Counted from the stretch's first letter, positions 1-8,438 are shown. The stretch: 64,000 nucleotides of DNA from Paractinoplanes toevensis (GCF_018332695.1 NZ_BOQN01000085.1:1-64000), one strand, 5' to 3'. Notes: a model not told the origin generated them from the letters alone. Translations and numbers: made by a program.

Positions 1-150
1 GCTTTCAGGATGATCCGGGCGACAGCGCTGTCGCTCTGTTCCGAACCCCACATCCGGATCTGTCGCGATCAGTTCGCTACCGAGGGTTATGCTCGGCGGT
101 TTGTGTCGCCACCCGTTCAGGGATTCGTACTGGCTGCTCAGGGCAGGACC

Positions 151-790
151 GCGTCGGCGGGTCGTTCTGTTTTGGTCGGTCAGTGGTGCCAGGGCAGCTG
201 CACTGCCTTCTGCGGGGTACCTTCGGTACGGATCTGATCCAGCAGGGATACCAGCCCGAAGGGGTAGATGACGTCCGTGCTGTCGGTTAGCTCGTCCAAC
301 GTCCACCAGCGGTGTCCGGCGTGGTGTTGGCGTTCGAGGGCTTCCATGCCGGTGGTGTCGACGTCGTGGGCGTCGAGACGGTAGACGAAGAAGTCATCCC
401 GGAAGGTGCCGCGCGCCCAGCCGACATCGGCGTATCCGCAGCTGTAGGCCACGGGTTGCCCGAGCAGGTGGGGGCTGACGATGAGGCCGATCTCTTCGCG
501 AAGTTCGCGAGCGGCTGCTTGCTGGAGCGGTTCGCCGGCATCCACACCGCCGCCCGGGGTCACCCAGCCATGTCCCCTTCGGCCGTCCGTCGGATCGAAG
601 AGGAACTTCAGCAGGAGAACCCGCTGGTCGTGGTCGAGAAGAATCATGCGTGCGGAGCGGCGGCGGTATGAAACGGTCTCCGACACTCCGCCGATGGTAA
701 TGACGCCGACCATTCCTGACGACCGAAATATCGGAAAGAGCGGCTGCCGTCGTCTTCTGACACCTAGGTCCGGCGCATTGTTCTGCCGCA
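151..790. repeat. Long direct repeat, copy A (contains Nudix gene A)
   Basis: About 640 bp that recur at 3205-3846 at a constant offset of 3054 bp through the coding part. Similarity begins at the shared string GCGTCGGCGG and ends near GTTCTGCCGC. It therefore covers the whole Nudix gene, its downstream flank and about 75 bp upstream. Small indels occur only in the upstream flank. No transposase or terminal inverted repeat is visible. Confidence 0.9.
180..713 (-). CDS. Nudix hydrolase, copy A
   Basis: A 177-aa Nudix-fold hydrolase expected to cleave a nucleoside diphosphate linked to another group; the substrate cannot be told. The full Nudix box (G-x5-E-x7-RE-x-x-EE-x-G) runs from about residue 55 to 77, with E73 and E74 as the expected metal ligands. 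The start is chosen at the methionine preceding VGVITIGG, because the paralogue at 3234-3767 begins identically there; a longer reading to 830 would be non-homologous. An AGGA sits directly beside this ATG, so the true start may differ slightly. The paralogue differs at about 14 of 177 residues by eye. It lies beside a TIR gene, but a link to NAD-derived products is only an inference. Confidence 0.88.
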   Translation of the reverse strand: MVGVITIGGVSETVSYRRRSARMILLDHDQRVLLLKFLFDPTDGRRGHGWVTPGGGVDAGEPLQQAAARELREEIGLIVSPHLLGQPVAYSCGYADVGWARGTFRDDFFVYRLDAHDVDTTGMEALERQHHAGHRWWTLDELTDSTDVIYPFGLVSLLDQIRTEGTPQKAVQLPWHH

Positions 791-834
791 GATAGGGGCG
801 CGGGCTCGATGGACATGTAGTCGCCGACAATGTC

Positions 835-1116
835 GTGCACCATGGTGCAGTGAGCTACGAAACTGGACGGGCCACCGACGTTGACCCGAGCAACGTCGAG
901 ACGCGCGATGACTTTGCCCGCTTCCTCTTGGCTGTGCTGGCTGACTTCCAGTCGACAGGAGGGGTCGAATGGGAAAACGGCACCCTGGACCGCTTCTTCG
1001 ACGGACTGTCGGCGGTCACCGACGCCCGTGTCGTCCAAGCGCCGCAGGCTGATCAAGAGCAAGCCTCCTGGCGCTTGTTCGCCGAGATCGTTCGGGCCGC
1101 AACCGGGTACGAATAG
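835..1116 (+). CDS. Small acidic protein, DUF7660-like
   Basis: A 93-aa soluble protein with no signal peptide or membrane segment. The centre reads FARFLLAVLADF, then a VEWENGTLDRF motif, and the end has a conserved-looking SWRLFAEIVRAATGYE tail. From memory this pattern matches short actinobacterial proteins grouped as DUF7660, whose function is unknown; that assignment is unverified. The GTG at 835 is taken as start; a GTG at 850 (reading SYETGRA) is an equally plausible alternative. It is divergent from Nudix copy A and lies upstream of the TIR gene in the same direction, but with nearly 480 bp between them, so it is probably not co-transcribed with it. Confidence 0.6.
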   Translation: MHHGAVSYETGRATDVDPSNVETRDDFARFLLAVLADFQSTGGVEWENGTLDRFFDGLSAVTDARVVQAPQADQEQASWRLFAEIVRAATGYE

Positions 1117-1594
1117 AACGTCCTCATTTGCCGCCGATAATGCTCGGTCCCGAGGTAGTAGACGTGACGGGCGGCAGCTTTTGGTGGGGAGGGCCGGCGA
1201 GCGGTTGCGGGTACAACGCTCGCCGGCGCGATCAAGAGTACGAGGCGGGAGTGCGATACCGACGAGAGCGTCCGGGTGAGTGCCATGCGTCCAGCAGCAA
1301 TCGGCGCATGCCCGAGGTCGCCCGGTCGTCGACGTCGTCGTCCAGTCATCCAAGCGACGCGAACTGCCGAAGTGCTGGGGCAGCAGTTTCACCTGCCGGT
1401 TCGTCGCGAGCTAGATCGCCGACGGCTGCGCGGAGGCCCAGAAGTGCGGGGTCGGGTCGGATGGTCAGCCGGTCCGTCGACGGCACCGGGGCTGGAGAAC
1501 GACACCGAAGGCGCTGCAGGAAGGGTAATTCTGCAACCGTCCGCGTCCTGACACTCGCTAGCGACCATGCCGTCATGCTTGTTGAATCAGACCG
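1117..1594. other. Gap without a recognisable gene
   Basis: Open frames exist on both strands, but their translations are arginine/serine-rich and resemble no family I know. The promoter of the TIR gene presumably lies at the right end; I see no convincing -35/-10 pair. Confidence 0.5.
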
Positions 1595-2614
1595 GTGAAC
1601 GGGTATGCATTCGTAAGCTACAGCCGTAAGGACGACGCCTACACGCGACGCCTTATCGACCACATCCGTCGAGCTGGCTTGCAGGTTTGGGCCGACTCGG
1701 GACTCGAAACCGGAGCGCGATGGCAGAACGAGATCCGCGCGAAGGTGGAGGGTGCTGCGGCCATGGTGGTCGTCGTCTCTCCCGAGGCGAAGAAGTCGAC
1801 ATGGGTCGGCAACGAAGTGACGCTGGCTCTCGAGCGTGAGATACCTGTCTTGCCGGTGCTGGTCGTCGGCACCGAGTACTTCGGCCTGCTGCACGCTCAA
1901 CATTTCGACGCGACCAAGGGCCAGCTGCCGGACCAGCAGTTCTTGAACCGGCTTGCCGCCGCGACCGGCGATCCCCCACCCGTCGTTCCGCGCGATACTC
2001 GGGCCGTCTTCCGGCGACGCCGGGTGGTGCTGGCGGCAGCAGCGGGGGCCGTTGTTCTCGGCGGGGCGGCTGCGAGCGCGATCCTGATCGACCGGGGCTC
2101 GCCCGACATCTATCCAGGAGCACTGCTCGGCGAAGGCAATTTTGGACAACTGATCAGCACATTTGGGACGCCTTGCGTCCAGGTGCTGGGCGATTCTTAC
2201 GGGGTCGGAGCGAGTGTGGGCCGCGCCAGCTGTGAGCCTGGTTGGAAACAGGAGCTCGTCGCGATTCCTACTGGCAAACCGACAGACTGGAAGTTGATGT
2301 TCAGAACTACCTACTCCGGAGAGCAAATGTGCCTCGCCGTGACAGCGGACGGTCCCTTGCGTGACCGGAAGCCGGTCCTGGACCGCTGCGAGTCCGCTCC
2401 GGCATGGGGATTCGATGACTGGGGTCCCGGTAAGAAGTCTCGATATTGGCACGTGCACTATTCCGGGCTTGATGGCGCGTATTGCCTCGCTCGGCCGGCC
2501 CCGGACGACGGGAAGGACACGGAACCCGCGCTGCGTGCAGACAACAGCCTTCACTTGGAGGAGTGCAACAAACAGGACGGCTGGGGCCAGCAATGGCGAA
2601 TCGACGACCGATGA
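1595..2614 (+). CDS. TIR-domain membrane protein with ricin-like ectodomain
   Basis: A 339-aa protein with three parts. Residues 1-115 form a TIR domain: FVSYSRKDD opening, then STWVGNE, where W70 and E74 fit the W-x3-E containing the catalytic glutamate of bacterial TIR NAD hydrolases. Residues about 144-164 form one hydrophobic segment preceded by an RRRR stop, which suggests the TIR domain is cytosolic. Residues 167-339 are cysteine-containing and predicted extracytoplasmic. The MCLAV, YCLA and GWGQQWRI strings recall ricin-B lectin repeats, although this is weak. The start is a GTG. An extracellular sensor joined to an intracellular TIR effector is my inference. It is followed by a strong hairpin terminator and bracketed by the Nudix direct repeats. 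Confidence 0.85.
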   Translation: MNGYAFVSYSRKDDAYTRRLIDHIRRAGLQVWADSGLETGARWQNEIRAKVEGAAAMVVVVSPEAKKSTWVGNEVTLALEREIPVLPVLVVGTEYFGLLHAQHFDATKGQLPDQQFLNRLAAATGDPPPVVPRDTRAVFRRRRVVLAAAAGAVVLGGAAASAILIDRGSPDIYPGALLGEGNFGQLISTFGTPCVQVLGDSYGVGASVGRASCEPGWKQELVAIPTGKPTDWKLMFRTTYSGEQMCLAVTADGPLRDRKPVLDRCESAPAWGFDDWGPGKKSRYWHVHYSGLDGAYCLARPAPDDGKDTEPALRADNSLHLEECNKQDGWGQQWRIDDR

Positions 2615-2650
2615 TCGGGCAAACAGGACTAACAAAAGTTAGTCACGGCC

Positions 2651-2704
2651 TAATGCCCGCGCCTTCGGACCTTCGGTTCGGAGGCGCGGGCATTAGGCGC
2701 ATTT
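2651..2704 (+). terminator. Intrinsic terminator after the TIR gene
   Basis: A 14-bp perfect stem (TAATGCCCGCGCCT at 2651-2664, its complement at 2682-2695) encloses a T/C-rich loop. A short ATTTAAAA run follows. It sits 36 bp past the TIR stop codon. Confidence 0.85.
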
Positions 2705-2742
2705 AAAATACACAATCTGTCAGGCGTCTCCTCGGCGGGCCA

Positions 2743-2794
2743 AGCACTGCCCCTCCCCGGGCGGGCAGAGGGCTCAGCACTGCCCCTCCCCGGG
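2743..2794. repeat. Short direct repeat, two copies
   Basis: The 19-bp string AGCACTGCCCCTCCCCGGG occurs at 2743-2761 and 2776-2794, 33 bp apart, in the gap between the TIR terminator and the convergent gene at 2833. No function is evident; it may be a degenerate duplication. Confidence 0.75.
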
Positions 2795-2832
2795 GGCCGG
2801 GTCAAACTCAATGCCGCGTAGTTAGTTAGTGG

Positions 2833-3171
2833 TCAGCCTGACATACCGGAATCTGAAACCCACCTCATCAAACTTTCCGCGAAACCCATGCGTTCGATCC
2901 GTTTTTTCTCAGGACTACGCTGAAGAAACCGTGCGAGAGAACTATCCGGAGGGTTCCCCGCAAGCTCGGCCACCGCAAGGAACTCACGGATCGGGTCAGC
3001 ACCAATCATGTCCGACGCACGGTAGAGCAAGCTTATCGCCGGAAGCAGCTCTGGGATGTCATCGGTCAAGACGAACGCGAGCTGCGCTGCAATCAGACCC
3101 GCGCGGAGTTCCGGCTGGCTGTGGTCGCGAACCGCAAGGGATGCCATACGCTCGGAAAACGCACTGAGCAT
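2833..3171 (-). CDS. Hypothetical helical protein, probably 5'-truncated
   Basis: 112 aa from the methionine of MLSAFSERMASLAVR. The sequence is rich in leucine and alanine helices (ELRAGLIAAQLAFVLTDD, LLPAISLLYRASDMIG), like a family of small actinobacterial proteins of unknown function that share the AFxERMASLAVR opening. The reading frame stays open upstream, and the first upstream residues (ESELPPDAWQ) still look coding. However, the long direct repeat begins at 3205 and no start codon is found before it. The original 5' end was therefore probably replaced when repeat copy B arrived. The internal ATG at 3169-3171 may serve as start now. It is convergent with the TIR gene. Confidence 0.6.
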   Translation of the reverse strand: MLSAFSERMASLAVRDHSQPELRAGLIAAQLAFVLTDDIPELLPAISLLYRASDMIGADPIREFLAVAELAGNPPDSSLARFLQRSPEKKRIERMGFAESLMRWVSDSGMSG

Positions 3172-3204
3172 TTGCCACGCATCCGGGGGCAGCTCGGACT
3201 CGGT

Positions 3205-3846
3205 GCGTCGGCGGGTAGCTCTGGTTTGGCCGGTCAGTGGTGCGCGGGCAACTGCATTGCCTGCAGCGGGGTACCTCCGGTGCGGATCTGGTCCAGCAGG
3301 GATACCAGCCCGAAGGGGTAGATGACGTCCGTGCTGTCGGTTAGCTCGTCCAACGTCCACCAGCGGTGTCCGGCGTGGTGTTGGCGTTCGAGGGCTTCCA
3401 TGCCGGTGGTGTCGACGTCGTGGGCGTCGAGACGGTAGACGAAGAAGTCATCCCGGAAGGTGCCGCGCGCCCAGCCGACATCGGCGTATCCGCAGCTGTA
3501 GGCCACGGGTTGCCCGAGCAGGCCGGGGCTGACGACGAGGCCGATCTCTTCGCGAAGTTCGCGAGCGGCCGCTTCCTGGAGCGGTTCGCCAGCATCCACA
3601 CCACCGCCCGGGGTCACCCACCCATGTCTCCCTCGGCCGTCCGTCGGATCGAAGAGGAACTTCAGCAGGAGAACCCGCTGGTCGCGGTCGAGAAGGATCA
3701 CTCGTGCGGAGCGGCGGCGGTATGAGACGGTCTCCGACACTCTGCCGAGAGTAATGACGCCGACCATTCCTGACGACCGAGATATCGGAAAAGAGCGGCT
3801 GCCTTCCTCTTTTCTGACACTGACGTCCAGCGCATTGTTCTGCCGC
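3205..3846. repeat. Long direct repeat, copy B (contains Nudix gene B)
   Basis: Second copy of the repeat at 151-790. Its left boundary coincides with the lost 5' end of the gene at 2833-3171. Copies A and B share orientation, so recombination between them would excise the intervening 3.05 kb as a circle. Confidence 0.9.
3234..3767 (-). CDS. Nudix hydrolase, copy B
   Basis: A 177-aa paralogue of the gene at 180-713, with no indels between the two and an intact Nudix box. About 14 substitutions are visible (for example DGRGRHGW against DGRRGHGW, SPGLL against SPHLL, and the last ten residues). Both copies keep the catalytic glutamates, so neither looks inactivated. The upstream flank carries the repeat's small indels; no promoter could be picked out. 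The best explanation is a recent segmental duplication. Nothing in the sequence says which copy is ancestral, although copy B is the one that interrupts a neighbouring gene. Confidence 0.88.
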   Translation of the reverse strand: MVGVITLGRVSETVSYRRRSARVILLDRDQRVLLLKFLFDPTDGRGRHGWVTPGGGVDAGEPLQEAAARELREEIGLVVSPGLLGQPVAYSCGYADVGWARGTFRDDFFVYRLDAHDVDTTGMEALERQHHAGHRWWTLDELTDSTDVIYPFGLVSLLDQIRTGGTPLQAMQLPAHH

Positions 3847-4089
3847 CGACCGCGCGCGCCAGTCCCAGGTGCACGGTACGCGGTGTGACACCGGGCCCAG
3901 GCGTCGTCTGTGCGCCCCCCCCGTGCCGCAGAGCGGATATTCGGTCATCTCGGATGGAATCTCTGAGTCGACGATGCGCCGGGCACCGGGGCGTAGATGG
4001 CTGAAGCGGTTGCTGGGTACCCGAAAGGCCGAGCTGCCCGCCGCTTTCGGTGATTCAACCTGATCTTGTGAGGTGCTCTACTTGAAGGT
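3768..4089. other. Gap without a recognisable gene
   Basis: The first 80 bp are the tail of repeat B. The rest has short frames only (for example 3869-4063), none resembling a known protein. Confidence 0.5.
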
Positions 4090-4464
4090 GTGACTTCAGT
4101 TGCTCTGTCAAGAGTGCGGGTGGCCGCTCGGTTTCTCCTGTACGGTCTCGGCGGAGTGTGCGTGGCCGCTGTCGCGTTCCTCAGCGTCTCTGCCGTTGAA
4201 GGTCAGTCACGCGCCTACGGAGTGGCGGAGTCGTTGCTTCCGGCAATTGTCCCTGCCTTGCTGTTGGTCCTCGCTGCGGCGGTCGCGTACGTTCGATTCC
4301 TGGCGTCGATGGTGCGCCGGGGTAGCTACGAGGACCGAGCACGATTGATCTCGTACGGCGCGCTCGGGCTCCTATTGCTTGGCGTAGTCAGCGGCATGCT
4401 GGTTGGGCGGTGCATCTCTACAGATCCTCCGCCAGCAATAAATCTTCTCGTACTTCCCCAGTGA
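4090..4464 (+). CDS. Small integral membrane protein, unknown
   Basis: 124 aa with three hydrophobic segments at about residues 15-34, 49-70 and 86-106, separated by short charged loops (RRGSYEDRAR before the third). The start is the GTG at 4090. The C-terminal tail (STDPPPAINLLVLPQ) is short. I do not recognise a family; it could be a small transporter subunit, a toxin/immunity protein or an orphan membrane protein. Neighbours on both sides run the opposite way, so it is probably monocistronic. Confidence 0.6.
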   Translation: MTSVALSRVRVAARFLLYGLGGVCVAAVAFLSVSAVEGQSRAYGVAESLLPAIVPALLLVLAAAVAYVRFLASMVRRGSYEDRARLISYGALGLLLLGVVSGMLVGRCISTDPPPAINLLVLPQ

Positions 4465-4728
4465 TGTCTCTGGCGCAGATGTACGGATCTGCCGCAGACA
4501 AAATGCGGAGCGTACTCGCGTGCTGGTGGCGCGTTGCCCGTCGGTTTTCGTGGCGGGATCTGGGTAGGAGCACCTCGACGCTGCGAGATCAGCGCTCTCC
4601 CGCACTCAGCCGCCGCTGAGGTCGCTGCGACAGTAGAGCCGTCACCGGTCTGGGCCGTCACCAGTCCGGGCGCGATGAACTGCGGCAGCGTGTGCGGTCC
4701 GGAAACGGGCCGGCGCAGCACCGTGCTG

Positions 4729-5088
4729 TCAGTGGTTCGGGGTGCGCAGCACGGTGTCGAGCTGCCCGTCGCGGTCTGTGTCGAGGTAGGTGAGTTCGGG
4801 CACCCCGTCACCGTCGAGGTCGAGCTGCACCACGTCGGCGATGCCGTCACCATCGAGGTCGGTGACCACCTCAATCGATCCGTCCGAGCGCCGGCTGACA
4901 ATCGAATTAGCGGTGGTGGCGACCCGGCCTGCCGGTCCGGGGATGGGCGGCGATCCAGGCGCGGAGGACGGTAGTGGGCCGGGCCGGCTGGCGTACGCCC
5001 CGACCGGGCCGTCGGTGCCGGACGGATCGATCTCCTCTTCAGAGGGGTAGACGTCGCCGTGCCAGGCCGGATCAGGATAGGTACTCAT
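4729..5088 (-). CDS. Small protein with Asp-rich calcium-binding-like repeats
   Basis: 119 aa. The N-terminal half is proline/serine-rich and looks disordered. The C-terminal part, residues 76-113, has three tandem Asp-rich loops (DLDGDGIADVV, DLDGDGVPELTY, DTDRDGQLDTV). These are EF-hand/dockerin-like DxDxDG calcium-loop patterns common in actinobacterial proteins of unknown role. There is no signal peptide. The start is the ATG at 5088, directly after an AGGGAG, so the spacing is poor and a different start or leaderless translation is possible. It is probably independent of the gene upstream at 5319-5795. Confidence 0.65.
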   Translation of the reverse strand: MSTYPDPAWHGDVYPSEEEIDPSGTDGPVGAYASRPGPLPSSAPGSPPIPGPAGRVATTANSIVSRRSDGSIEVVTDLDGDGIADVVQLDLDGDGVPELTYLDTDRDGQLDTVLRTPNH

Positions 5089-5318
5089 CTCCCTAAGATT
5101 CCCTGACGGAGCCTGCGGTAACCGTCGGCGCAGGAAGAAGCACACCGCTGTGCCGAGCACCGCGCGAACCCGGTCGCAAGGGCCGTACGCCCGGGCCTGG
5201 CAGACCGTTTGACCAGTACTAGAACGATCACCTCGCGATAAGTCCAGAACATGCTGCCGCAACGTTGTTTGGTGCACGGATCTGCCGCTGGTCGTGAGCG
5301 ATGGCCAGCGATGGTCCG

Positions 5319-5795
5319 TCACACCGGGTAGACGCGGTACTGCAGCTCTTCGTCGTACCGGAGACCGGTGACTGCCGTGATGATCGACCAGAGGAAGTCC
5401 TCGTCTGGGCCCCAGGACGGCAGGGCAATATCGGCCTCGACCGGCAGCGGCGTTCCTTCGTCCTCGACGGCCACACCGTCGGCGTAGACGTAATGCCGGG
5501 TGCGTTCCCCATTCGTGAACAGCGTGAAGCCGTATGTGCTCGAAACGCTGCTGAAGAAGACCACCAAAGCGTTGGCCGGGTCGGTCGGCTCCCAGCCCAT
5601 GACCACATCCATCATCGGGTTCCAGACCTGCACCCAGCCATCCGACTCGGCGGCATAGAGGGCGTCGGGCTTGAGGGCGCTTGTAGCCTGGTCGGCTCCG
5701 ACTAGTTCGCCGCTGAAATCTGTGATGGCGAGGTCGTCCACAGCCTCGTCCGCCGTCACGTCCTGACGGAAAAGCACCGAGGTGTTCCAACCCAT
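5319..5795 (-). CDS. Hypothetical protein, conserved type
   Basis: 158 aa, soluble, acidic and tryptophan-rich (MGWNTSVLF start; GWVQVWNPMMDVVMGW centre; WGPDEDFLW near the end). The ATG at 5795 is preceded by AAGGAAAGG at good spacing, which fixes the start over a longer upstream reading. The composition resembles small actinobacterial SUKH-like or immunity-type proteins, but I cannot assign a family. It has no partner gene on the same strand within 230 bp downstream. Confidence 0.65.
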   Translation of the reverse strand: MGWNTSVLFRQDVTADEAVDDLAITDFSGELVGADQATSALKPDALYAAESDGWVQVWNPMMDVVMGWEPTDPANALVVFFSSVSSTYGFTLFTNGERTRHYVYADGVAVEDEGTPLPVEADIALPSWGPDEDFLWSIITAVTGLRYDEELQYRVYPV

Positions 5796-6231
5796 GATCA
5801 AGACCTTTCCTTGTACGGCGGGGCCGCCGCCCATTGTTCAGGGCGGCACCGTCAGGACAACGTGGGAGGGCGCTCTCGTGAGATACCCCGACGGCTTTGC
5901 TCGCAAAGAAGACCCCGTGAACGTCTTCCCGTTCATCGCCGCGGAGCAGACTCCGCCGCCCTGCTGGCCGCCTCCTAGCAAGCTCGGGCCAGTTGCCGAC
6001 ACCGGAAGCCGGCGCCCTCATATGCCGCCGATCGTGTGCCGGCCAGGGGCGGGCCGTTACGTCGATGATCGGTCGGTGCGTGTGCGGGTCGACTCTGCCG
6101 TGGTGACGGTTGCGCTGCCCGGGGCCACCGGGAAATGATCTTGCCGAGTGGGGTGATCAAGGCCCGGGTAGATTCGTCAGGCCCGGCGCCGGGCAGCCGA
6201 TGAGGTGTCACGGCACAGGCGGAGGTGGCGA
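5796..6231. other. Gap between divergent genes, no recognisable gene
   Basis: Upstream regions of two divergent genes. A perfect 14-bp self-complementary GCCCGGCGCCGGGC occurs at 6181-6194, about 38 bp before the secreted-protein start; it could be an operator or a hairpin. Frames across this gap look non-coding. Confidence 0.5.
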
Positions 6232-7167
6232 GTGACTGGAGCGCGGCGCAGGCGCACCGGGTTGCGCTGGCCGGCCATGGCCGTCGCCCTCGTGATCGTG
6301 CTGGCCGGAGCCGGCTCCGAGGCCACGCCGGCCGGACCGCGCGACGACGCAGCCCTGCTCGCCGACTGCCAGAGAAGGGCGCAAGAGATCGTCGACAAGT
6401 ATCGCAACGTGCCGAACGTGTCGGTCGCGGTGGCCTGCCAGTGGCCGGACGGCACCGCGCTGGACCTGAGGCGGATCCCGCCCAAGCCGGCACCGATCCC
6501 GGTGATGACCGTGGGTCACGCGGGGTGCGTCAACGGCGCCGGGCGGCCCGTGACCGGGACCACCCTGACCAGCGTGTCGGCGACGGCGACATCAGGCGAG
6601 GCCGTCATCTACGAGCGGCAGCGGCTCGACGGCAGCGAGTCCGTCGACTCGTCCGGTTCCCCGGTGCTCGAGTTCGGTCCGGGCGATCTCGCGCCGGGCG
6701 GGAGCTACCGCTGGCGGGCCCGGGTTGATGACACCGCGGAACTCGCCGGCAGTACGGCCTGGCCCAGCAGGCTGGACGACGACGAGATCGGCTGGTCACC
6801 CTGGTGCGAGTTCACCGTCTCCGCGGACGCCGTCGACTACCGCGGCTTGGGCGAGGTCAGCCTGGATGCGTTGCAGGAGCTCGGCCTGCGTCCCGACCGC
6901 ACGTACACCATCAGCTTGTCCGGCCACCAGCAACGCCTGCTGCGCGCAGGCAGCGACGCCGTACCGACCCGCGCCCGGATGACCCTGACCGGCCTGCGCT
7001 GGACCGACCTGCTCGTCCAGCTGACCGAATCGGCCTTCATCGCGGACGAGACCGCCGCCGAAGCCGGCGAGGACGACCCGCCATCGTCGGACGGCACCGC
7101 CTACCGCACGCTGGTGGACGTGATCTCCGTCAAACTCGGCGGCCCGCGCCACCCCCAACTCAGCTGA
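6232..7167 (+). CDS. Predicted secreted or membrane-anchored protein, unknown
   Basis: 311 aa from the GTG at 6232, chosen because GGAGG lies 6 bp upstream; an earlier in-frame GTG at 6205 lacks this. A basic start (GARRRRTGLRW) is followed by a hydrophobic stretch near residues 13-28, which looks like a signal peptide or anchor. The mature part has one paired-cysteine region (ADCQ, VACQWPDG, GHAGCVNG) and a central fibronectin-III-like stretch (TSVSATATSGEAVIYERQ; GSYRWRARVDD). The C-terminus is acidic. I recognise no catalytic motif. It may bind a surface partner, but that is a guess. Confidence 0.65.
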   Translation: MTGARRRRTGLRWPAMAVALVIVLAGAGSEATPAGPRDDAALLADCQRRAQEIVDKYRNVPNVSVAVACQWPDGTALDLRRIPPKPAPIPVMTVGHAGCVNGAGRPVTGTTLTSVSATATSGEAVIYERQRLDGSESVDSSGSPVLEFGPGDLAPGGSYRWRARVDDTAELAGSTAWPSRLDDDEIGWSPWCEFTVSADAVDYRGLGEVSLDALQELGLRPDRTYTISLSGHQQRLLRAGSDAVPTRARMTLTGLRWTDLLVQLTESAFIADETAAEAGEDDPPSSDGTAYRTLVDVISVKLGGPRHPQLS

Positions 7168-7222
7168 ATCCGGCCGGTCGCGGATACGGCCCGTTGGCCC
7201 GAGATCGAAGTAGGCAGTCAGC

Positions 7223-7750
7223 TCACGCCGAGATCTGGCCCGGCACGCGGTCATGCCGATGAGAGTGCACTCGACTTCGCGATACCTCCATATGGTCGGT
7301 CCTTGCGCGGGGTCGATCGCGGTCCTCCTGCCCGGGGCATGGAACCCCCGCCGTGCCGGCCTTGCGGGGGGCCACCGATCGGGTTGAGCGTTGAGCCGCA
7401 GGTGCCCTTCCGACAGGCCATAGCCCTCGACGATCGGGACGCCGTACCGGTCCTCGAAGCGGGTCAGCAGCTCGGCCGACGCGGTCCCGGCGCCGCAGAT
7501 CGCGAAGCGAGGACTCGACGTGTCCGGCTGCATGTCGTCGGGCAGCGCCGCCAGCATGCTGTAGATCGTCGTGACCGTGCTGAAGAACGTCGGCCGCGCG
7601 ACCTCGACGGTCTGGAAGAACGTCGTCGGGTTGAACCGGTCTGCGATCACGACACTGGGCCCCGGCCAGCAAACGGCGTCAGGACGCTCACCACACCCGA
7701 CTCGCCGGACCCGCCCAGCACAACACCGCCGATGAGCAGCAGACGGAGAA
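7223..7750 (-). pseudogene. Acyl-CoA synthetase (AMP-binding) remnant
   Basis: A decayed internal piece of a fatty-acyl-CoA synthetase-type enzyme. Recognisable strings are VVIADRFNPTTFFQTV, RPTFFSTVTTIYSMLAALP, RFAICGAGTASAELL and RYGVPIVEGYGLSEG. After SEG the expected TCxSTLNP and PRKxGTxGxPxPGQE appear in the other two frames, and a VVSVLTPF string upstream is also out of frame. At least three frameshifts are therefore present. Both the N-terminal ATP-binding part and the C-terminal domain are missing. It lies downstream of the tetR gene, which is on the same strand, and is surely non-functional. Confidence 0.85.
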
Positions 7751-7819
7751 TGCGTCCTCGTCATGGTTCGGACGCTTTCGGACGGGTCGTCGCGTGATGG
7801 AAGCTAGTTGCGGCTGGTT

Positions 7820-8410
7820 TCAGGTGGGGCGGCGGATGGCCTGTACGGCCGTGTCGTAGAGGTCTAACAGGTCGACCTTTCCGCCCAGGCGCACCCACTC
7901 TTCGTTGGCTGCCTGCAGGCAGGTGATCGCTGCGGCGGCGATAGCGCGTGCTTGCAGGGTGCGGCGGTCGGAGGCGGGCAGTCGCGGCTCGATCAGCGGT
8001 GCGAACAGGTCTTGCCAGCGGGCCTGTTTCTCGGCGTGCCCGGCGCGCAGTGAGTCGTTGCCGAACAGCAGCGTGATGAACTCGAGGCGCCCCTCGGGCG
8101 TCATGTCGATCTCCTCGAGCACCTGGAACGCCGCGCGCAACGCCGCCCAGCAATCCTCGTCGGCCGGGCGCTCGGCAAGCCGTGCGGCGATCAGGTCGCC
8201 TTGTTCGGACAGGCTACTGAGGGCGAGGTCTTCTTTGTTGCGGAAGTAGTTGAACAGGGTTCGCCGGGAGATGCCAGCTGCGGCGGCGACCTCGTCGAGG
8301 GTCGTGTTGTCGAATCCCTTGGCGGCGAAGAGATCGATAGCGGTCCGGGCGAGCAGCGAGCGGACCACCGAGCGGGTCTGCTCGCGAAGGGGTGTCAGCT
8401 TCTGAGGCAT
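7820..8410 (-). CDS. TetR-family transcriptional repressor
   Basis: 196 aa. Residues about 15-60 form a TetR helix-turn-helix (ARTAIDLFAAKGFDNTTLDEVAAAAGISRRTLFNYFRNKEDL), typical of this family; the C-terminal domain would bind an unknown ligand. The gene is divergent from the SDR at 8484. A perfect 14-bp-arm palindrome at 8439-8469 lies between them, placed to repress both. The SDR and the aldehyde dehydrogenase remnant behind it suggest the ligand is an aldehyde, alcohol or related lipophilic molecule; this is inference. Confidence 0.92.
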   Translation of the reverse strand: MPQKLTPLREQTRSVVRSLLARTAIDLFAAKGFDNTTLDEVAAAAGISRRTLFNYFRNKEDLALSSLSEQGDLIAARLAERPADEDCWAALRAAFQVLEEIDMTPEGRLEFITLLFGNDSLRAGHAEKQARWQDLFAPLIEPRLPASDRRTLQARAIAAAAITCLQAANEEWVRLGGKVDLLDLYDTAVQAIRRPT

Positions 8411-8438
8411 GCACCGACGGTACGCCAGCTCACACCAT

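Noticed and set aside
1128..1598. 156-codon frame before the TIR gene
   Set aside because: Arg/Ser-rich, no recognisable motif, overlaps the TIR start; probably chance.
2651..2704. Attachment-site or integron-like hairpin
   Set aside because: No integrase or conserved core sites; the stem plus AT-run fits an ordinary terminator.
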